Shown here piece by piece: positions 6,144-9,803 of a stretch of DNA of 9,803 nt. This stretch comes from an uncultured Alphaproteobacteria bacterium. GTDB lineage: Bacteria > Pseudomonadota > Alphaproteobacteria > CAAHEQ01 > UBA3637. The DNA is taken from NCBI GenBank assembly GCA_937935995.1, contig CALGXF010000047.1, positions 1 to 9,803 on the forward strand. The letters are read 5' to 3'. Under the pieces are notes generated by a model. It searched no databases and was not told the DNA's origin. It saw nothing but the letters and a program-made list of their open reading frames with translations. The translations under genes were made by a program, and so were the position numbers. Position 1 is the first letter of the stretch. Every line of letters begins with the position of its first letter.

Positions 6144-7784
6144 TTAGAAACCCATGCCGCCCATACCCGGCATACCGGCCGGTGCAGCGCCTTTAGGTTC
6201 TTCTTCCGGTTTTTCCGCAATCATTGCTTCTGTCGTAATCAACAGACTGCCGACAGAGGAAGCCCCTTCCAAAGCCGTCCGAACCACTTTCGTCGGATCA
6301 ATAATACCGGCATCAAACATGTTGGTATAAGCCCCTTTTTGTGCATCATATCCATAGGATGTATCTGCTTTTTCCAACAATTTGCCGACAACAACCGCTC
6401 CGTCTTCTGCCGCATTTGCCAAAATTTGACGGATAGGTGCTTGAATAGCGCGGCGGACAATGTCCACACCGACACGCTGGTCATCATTTTCCGGTTTAAC
6501 CGCATCCAACGCTTTGGTCGCGTACAACAAAGCCGTTCCACCGCCGGCAACAATACCTTCTTCAACCGCAGCACGTGTTGCATGCAACGCATCATCCACA
6601 CGGTCTTTGCGTTCTTTTACTTCGACTTCCGTTGCGCCGCCGACTTTAATCACAGCAACACCGCCGGACAATTTTGCCAACCGTTCTTGCAATTTTTCTT
6701 TGTCATAGTCAGACGAAGCTTGTTCTTCTTGTTGTTTAATTTGTTTGCAACGCATATCAATCGCTGCTTTATCGCCGGCACCGTCCACAATGGTTGTATC
6801 TTCTTTTGTCATGGACACTTTCTTGGCAGAACCCAACATCGACACATTAACGTCTTCTAATTTCATGCCGAGTTCGGAAGAAATAACCTGACCGTTTGTC
6901 AAAATAGCAATATCTTCCAACATCGCTTTACGGCGATCACCGAAGCCCGGTGCTTTCACAGCCGCGACTTTCAACCCGCCGCGCAATTTGTTCACGACCA
7001 ATGTCGCCAATGCTTCGCCTTCCACATCTTCGGCGATAATCAACAACGGACGCCCCGATTGAACAACCGCTTCCAAAACCGGGATTAACGGTTGCAAGTT
7101 AGACAATTTACCGTCATTAATCAAAATATACGGATTTTCCAATTCTACCGTCATTTTTTCCGGATTTGTAATGAAATACGGAGACAAATAACCACGGTCG
7201 AATTGCATTCCTTCGACGACTTCCAATTCCGTTTCCATGCCTTTTGCATCTTCAACCGTAATCACACCTTCGTTGCCGACTTTTTCCATCGCTTGCGCAA
7301 TGTAATCCCCGATAGAACGATCACCGTTTGCGGAGATTGTACCGACTTGAGCAATTTCTTCAGCCGTAGACACTTTTTTCGAGCGCGATTTGACATCTTC
7401 AATCACGGCAGAAACTGCCAAGTCAATTCCGCGTTTCAAATCCATCGGATTCATACCGGCCGCAACGGCTTTAGAGCCTTCTTTCACAATCGCTTGAGCC
7501 AAAACAGTGGCAGTCGTCGTTCCGTCACCAGCGATGTCGGCGGATTTAGAAGCCACTTCACGCACCATTTGCGCGCCCATATTTTCAAATTTATCAGCCA
7601 ATTCGATTTCTTTGGCAACCGACACACCGTCTTTTGTGATTTTCGGCGCGCCATACGGACGACCGATGACGACATTACGTCCTTTCGGGCCGAGCGTCAC
7701 TTTAACCGTATCCGCCAAAATATCGACACCTTTTAACATTTTTGCTCTGGCATCGCCGCCGAACATAATTTCCTTTGCAGGCAT
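6144..7784 (-). CDS. groEL: Chaperonin GroEL (60 kDa)
   Basis: Large chaperonin subunit: two stacked heptameric rings that fold proteins in the cytoplasm using ATP and GroES. The length (546 residues) is normal. The nucleotide site is intact: VTLGPKGRNVVI (about 29-40), ITKDG with D52, GDGTTTATVLAQ with D87, and the RVDDALHATRAAVEEG segment that carries the hydrolytic aspartate. The AGGGTALL and glycine/methionine tail (GMPGMGGMGF) are also typical. The N-terminal segment reads GRPYGAPKITKDG rather than the commoner EKSFGAPxITKDG, a minor variation. The start follows groES by 18 bp with an AAGGAAGGGA ribosome site, so the two are co-transcribed. A strong terminator follows the gene. Confidence 0.98.
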   Translation of the reverse strand: MPAKEIMFGGDARAKMLKGVDILADTVKVTLGPKGRNVVIGRPYGAPKITKDGVSVAKEIELADKFENMGAQMVREVASKSADIAGDGTTTATVLAQAIVKEGSKAVAAGMNPMDLKRGIDLAVSAVIEDVKSRSKKVSTAEEIAQVGTISANGDRSIGDYIAQAMEKVGNEGVITVEDAKGMETELEVVEGMQFDRGYLSPYFITNPEKMTVELENPYILINDGKLSNLQPLIPVLEAVVQSGRPLLIIAEDVEGEALATLVVNKLRGGLKVAAVKAPGFGDRRKAMLEDIAILTNGQVISSELGMKLEDVNVSMLGSAKKVSMTKEDTTIVDGAGDKAAIDMRCKQIKQQEEQASSDYDKEKLQERLAKLSGGVAVIKVGGATEVEVKERKDRVDDALHATRAAVEEGIVAGGGTALLYATKALDAVKPENDDQRVGVDIVRRAIQAPIRQILANAAEDGAVVVGKLLEKADTSYGYDAQKGAYTNMFDAGIIDPTKVVRTALEGASSVGSLLITTEAMIAEKPEEEPKGAAPAGMPGMGGMGF

Positions 7785-7802
7785 AGTTTTTCCCTTCCTT
7801 TA

Positions 7803-8093
7803 TTAATTTTCCAAAACACCCAAAACGTCGGATTCGCGCATAATCAGCAATTCCTGACCGTCAATTTTAATTTCAGTCCCCGACCATTTGCCAAACAAAA
7901 CGCGATCCCCTTCTTTCAAGGTCATTGCAACGGGCTTACCGTCTTCATCCCGGCCACCTGGTCCGACAGCCACAACAATCCCCTGTGACGGTTTTTCCTT
8001 TGCCGTATCCGGAATAATAATTCCGCCGGCCGTTCTGTTTTCTTCTTCAACTCTTTGAATGACAACACGGTCAAGCAATGGTTTGAACTTCAT
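7803..8093 (-). CDS. groES: Co-chaperonin GroES (10 kDa)
   Basis: The heptameric lid of GroEL, 96 residues, normal length. Conserved parts are the start MKFKPLLDRVVIQRVE, the mobile loop NRTAGGIIIPDTAKEKPSQG (about 20-39) with the hydrophobic III that docks on GroEL, the GPG roof turn in VAVGPGG, and the C-terminal ILMRE/DVLGVLEN-type strand. I chose the ATG at 8093 because AAAGGA lies seven bases upstream and the protein then begins at the family's conserved first strand. A further in-frame ATG at 8123 would add ten residues not seen in GroES. It forms an operon with groEL. Confidence 0.97.
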   Translation of the reverse strand: MKFKPLLDRVVIQRVEEENRTAGGIIIPDTAKEKPSQGIVVAVGPGGRDEDGKPVAMTLKEGDRVLFGKWSGTEIKIDGQELLIMRESDVLGVLEN

Positions 8094-8157
8094 TTTTTTG
8101 TCCTTTCTTACATGATTAATCAATCCGTTTGCCTTATAGACTAAAGGCAGTAGTTAT

Positions 8158-8186
8158 CAAATAGTATGATTTTCTCTTTTCGTCAA
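8158..8186 (-). promoter_or_regulatory. Candidate groESL promoter with overlapping inverted repeat
   Basis: On the minus strand TTGACG (8181-8186) is followed by TATTTG (8158-8163, spacing 17) or TACTAT (8161-8166, spacing 14). The perfect inverted repeat TCTCTT-GACGAA-AAGAGA overlaps the -35 element and could be an operator. No CIRCE element is present, so HrcA control is not supported by the sequence. Confidence 0.4.
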
Positions 8187-8219
8187 GAGAGCCTTTAAAA
8201 AAAATCAAAAAATATTTTT

Positions 8220-8240
8220 AAAAAGAGCCTAGCTTTTTTT
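8220..8240. other. AT-rich hairpin with T run between groES and the nucleotidyltransferase gene
   Basis: AAAAAGAGC and GCTTTTTTT can pair (nine positions, one G-T wobble) around a CTA loop, followed by a T-rich stretch on the plus strand. It looks like a weak terminator but lies between two divergent genes. It may fall in the 5' leader of the plus-strand gene. The rest of the gap 8094-8288 holds promoter-like sequence and the palindrome TGATTAATCA (8113-8122) in the groES leader, and nothing coding. Confidence 0.3.
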
Positions 8241-8288
8241 ATTTTTCTTAAGTACCATAACCGCATATCTTTTCTAGGGAGAAAAATA

Positions 8289-9197
8289 ATGTTGGAAAAT
8301 ATCGAATTTATTATACCTTGTGCCGGCAAAAGCACGCGCAATTATCCCCAATCCAAAGGCATTGCGCATAAATCCTTGTTGCCGTTCGGTTCTGTTCGGC
8401 TGATTGACCACGTTTTGAAACAAATTTTCGAAGCCGGCGGCCGTTATGTGACACTGGTTTGCTCTAACCAAGAAACGATTGACAATTTTAAAGAAGCGTT
8501 GGCACCTTGCCCTGATATTGAAGCCAAATTGCGCGAAAAAGGGCGGGCCAGCATTGCTGATGCCTTAAAATCAACCGAAATTCCTGCGGATGCACGTATC
8601 CAATACGTTATCCAAAAAAAACCGCTCGGAACAGCGCATGTTTTGGGATTGGCTCATCGCCTTTCCAAAGACAAACATGCTTGTATGATTTTTCCGGATG
8701 ACATCTACATTGATAAAGATCCGAAAAACGGACATTTAAAAAAGATGCTGGATACGTTTTTAATTGATGAAAAACAAATTTTATTAACCGGTATTTGGCA
8801 GGAAGATGTTCGCAACAATGCGATTATTGATAACGGTCGGTTGATTGAAAAACCGTTAAATCCGTCTAACAACATTGGCGGCTTTTCACCGATGATGATT
8901 CCGAAACCGATTTTGGATTATATGGAAAGCAAAGTTGACGGTTTGGAAGACGGTACGTTTAAACCGTTTCTCGTGGGTAACGAATGGGTTTATACGGATG
9001 GCATCAATCGGTTTTTAGACATGCAAGAAGGATTATGTTCTTATGATTTGCGCATGTTCTTAAAAGATGAAGATGACTTATATATGGATACCGGCGCGCT
9101 GCCGTTATATGAACATGCGTTATTGCATTCATTGTTGTTTTTATCTGTTTATAAAGAAAAGCACATGAAATACATAAAAGACATTTTGGGAAAATAA
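8289..9197 (+). CDS. Sugar-phosphate nucleotidyltransferase, GalU-like
   Basis: A 302-residue nucleotidyltransferase, predicted to join a nucleoside triphosphate to a sugar-1-phosphate, most likely UTP and glucose-1-phosphate, to feed envelope polysaccharide synthesis. Seen motifs: the N-terminal nucleotide loop PCAGKSTRNYP (10-20) and the HKSLLPFG lysine segment (27-34). PLGTAHVLGLA (112-122) and FPDD (135-138, metal-binding aspartates) follow. RLIEKP (184-189) and a C-terminal YMDTG (265-269) complete the set. The order and length fit the GalU family. The loop reads GKSTR where the family usually has GxGTR, so substrate specificity is uncertain and the symbol is left blank. AGGGAG lies about eight bases before the ATG. 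The gene is divergent from groES and ends in a hairpin terminator. Confidence 0.83.
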   Translation: MLENIEFIIPCAGKSTRNYPQSKGIAHKSLLPFGSVRLIDHVLKQIFEAGGRYVTLVCSNQETIDNFKEALAPCPDIEAKLREKGRASIADALKSTEIPADARIQYVIQKKPLGTAHVLGLAHRLSKDKHACMIFPDDIYIDKDPKNGHLKKMLDTFLIDEKQILLTGIWQEDVRNNAIIDNGRLIEKPLNPSNNIGGFSPMMIPKPILDYMESKVDGLEDGTFKPFLVGNEWVYTDGINRFLDMQEGLCSYDLRMFLKDEDDLYMDTGALPLYEHALLHSLLFLSVYKEKHMKYIKDILGK

Positions 9198-9221
9198 AGG
9201 AGCCTTTCGGCTCCTTTTTTT
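9196..9221 (+). terminator. Rho-independent terminator, probably shared
   Basis: AAAGGAGCC pairs perfectly with GGCTCCTTT around a TTTC loop, followed by a T run. It overlaps the stop codon of the plus-strand nucleotidyltransferase gene, and its T run overlaps the stop codon of the convergent minus-strand gene. Read on the minus strand the hairpin is followed by TTTATTTT, so it can serve both genes. Confidence 0.92.
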
Positions 9222-9803
9222 ATTCACACGTTAATGTGTATGTAAAACTGGAACAATCCGTTGCACAATTATCATTAACGACTAACTGGATAATGTGGTT
9301 TCCTGCGCCGTAGGAAAATGTGTAAGAATGACTGCTTTCCTCGCATCCCATAGAATAAGATTGAGCCCAATCATCCATTAAACCAAAGATATGACAGTTA
9401 GCCCCACATTGAGACCGATCTCGGAAAGTTGTTAATTTTATTCTGCCGGACGTTTGAGCGTAAAATTGCGCAACGGTTATATAATCACCGCAAGATGTTC
9501 CGCTACCGGAAGTTTCAATGTCTTCACAAGAAAATGAAACACACTGTCCGTTTTCTCCGCATTCTTGGTTACCGTTACAACAAACGCCGTTACACCATTT
9601 GCCAGAGGTCGCTTCACAACAATCTTGACTTTCAGATTTGGACGCACAACAATAACCGTCACCATACGGGTCACCGACCCACACATGGTTTGTCGGATCA
9701 TCTCCGTCAACCGAAACAGCCGTACAACATACAGACGTTGTTTGTGCACCTTCTGTACAGAACACACCGCATTGTTCCGCATCTGTTATTGTACATTCTT
9801 CTT
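9220..9803 (-). CDS. Cysteine-rich protein, C-terminal part (cut by window edge)
   Basis: The reading frame is open to the right edge, giving about 194 C-terminal residues. The GTG at 9765 is only an internal valine, not a likely start, because in-frame codons continue upstream (CTITDAEQCG) with no stop. The first two-thirds is dense in cysteine, including CCNGNQECGENGQC, which resembles CCPAGQVCGNDGNC in the large pilin-like protein of this window. The last 90 residues or so are poorer in cysteine and rich in Ser, Thr, Tyr and hydrophobic residues in an alternating pattern (IIQLVVNDNC...FTYTLTCE), suggesting a beta-sandwich end domain. By analogy it may also begin with a pilin-like segment outside the window. 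It is probably extracytoplasmic; the function is unknown. Confidence 0.75.
   Translation of the reverse strand, partial: EECTITDAEQCGVFCTEGAQTTSVCCTAVSVDGDDPTNHVWVGDPYGDGYCCASKSESQDCCEATSGKWCNGVCCNGNQECGENGQCVSFSCEDIETSGSGTSCGDYITVAQFYAQTSGRIKLTTFRDRSQCGANCHIFGLMDDWAQSYSMGCEESSHSYTFSYGAGNHIIQLVVNDNCATDCSSFTYTLTCE

Noticed and set aside
7092..7736. Long open frames on the plus strand opposite groEL
   Set aside because: They are mirror frames of a highly conserved coding sequence with biased codon use. They lack ribosome sites and family motifs.
8094..8123. Upstream ATG adding ten residues to GroES
   Set aside because: GroES begins at the MKFKPLLDRVV strand, and the AAAGGA ribosome site is placed for the ATG at 8093.
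9763..9765. GTG as the start of the right-edge cysteine-rich gene
   Set aside because: The frame continues open to the window edge with cysteine-containing codons and no ribosome site. The gene is cut by the edge, and this codon is an internal valine.

Overview
The window most likely comes from a host-associated alphaproteobacterium of moderate GC content. It resembles the uncultured gut lineages often labelled RF32 or 'Azospirillum-like'. The evidence is the gene order YmdB-like phosphodiesterase - yebC - ruvC, an alphaproteobacterial-looking GroESL, an ankyrin protein, and above all a cysteine-rich protein with a pilin-like N-terminus containing GRSMIEML. This placement is inference from motifs; no database search was possible.

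Layout: (1) 1-2865, plus strand. A housekeeping cluster of a YmdB-type metallophosphoesterase, yebC, ruvC and an AmpD-like amidase. The last three are tightly packed: yebC/ruvC overlap by 1 bp in TAATG, and ruvC/amidase overlap by 4 bp in ATGA. (2) 2850-5081, minus strand. A 743-residue cysteine-rich protein with a type IV pilin-like membrane segment, converging on and overlapping the amidase gene by 16 bp. Its 5' coding part is interrupted, in frame, by a GC-rich block of three near-identically built palindromes. (3) 5190-6008, minus strand. An ankyrin-repeat protein. (4) 6144-8093, minus strand. The groES-groEL operon with a clear terminator. (5) 8289-9197, plus strand. A GalU-like nucleotidyltransferase ending in a strong hairpin terminator. 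(6) 9220-9803, minus strand. The C-terminal part of a second cysteine-rich protein, cut by the window edge.

How the genes relate: regions 1, 4 and 5 are ordinary core functions (DNA repair, translation-linked regulation, murein recycling, protein folding, sugar nucleotide supply). The cysteine-rich proteins look like surface-exposed, disulphide-rich accessory proteins placed between core genes. The feature most worth a second look is the palindrome cluster inside the pilin-like reading frame (4757-4984). It behaves like an in-frame palindromic insertion and recalls the Rickettsia palindromic elements. A strong Shine-Dalgarno sequence upstream argues that it is really translated. A second unexplained pattern is a shared minus-strand motif, CTTGACnnTGGGGGG, seen upstream of the pilin-like gene and again at the left window edge.
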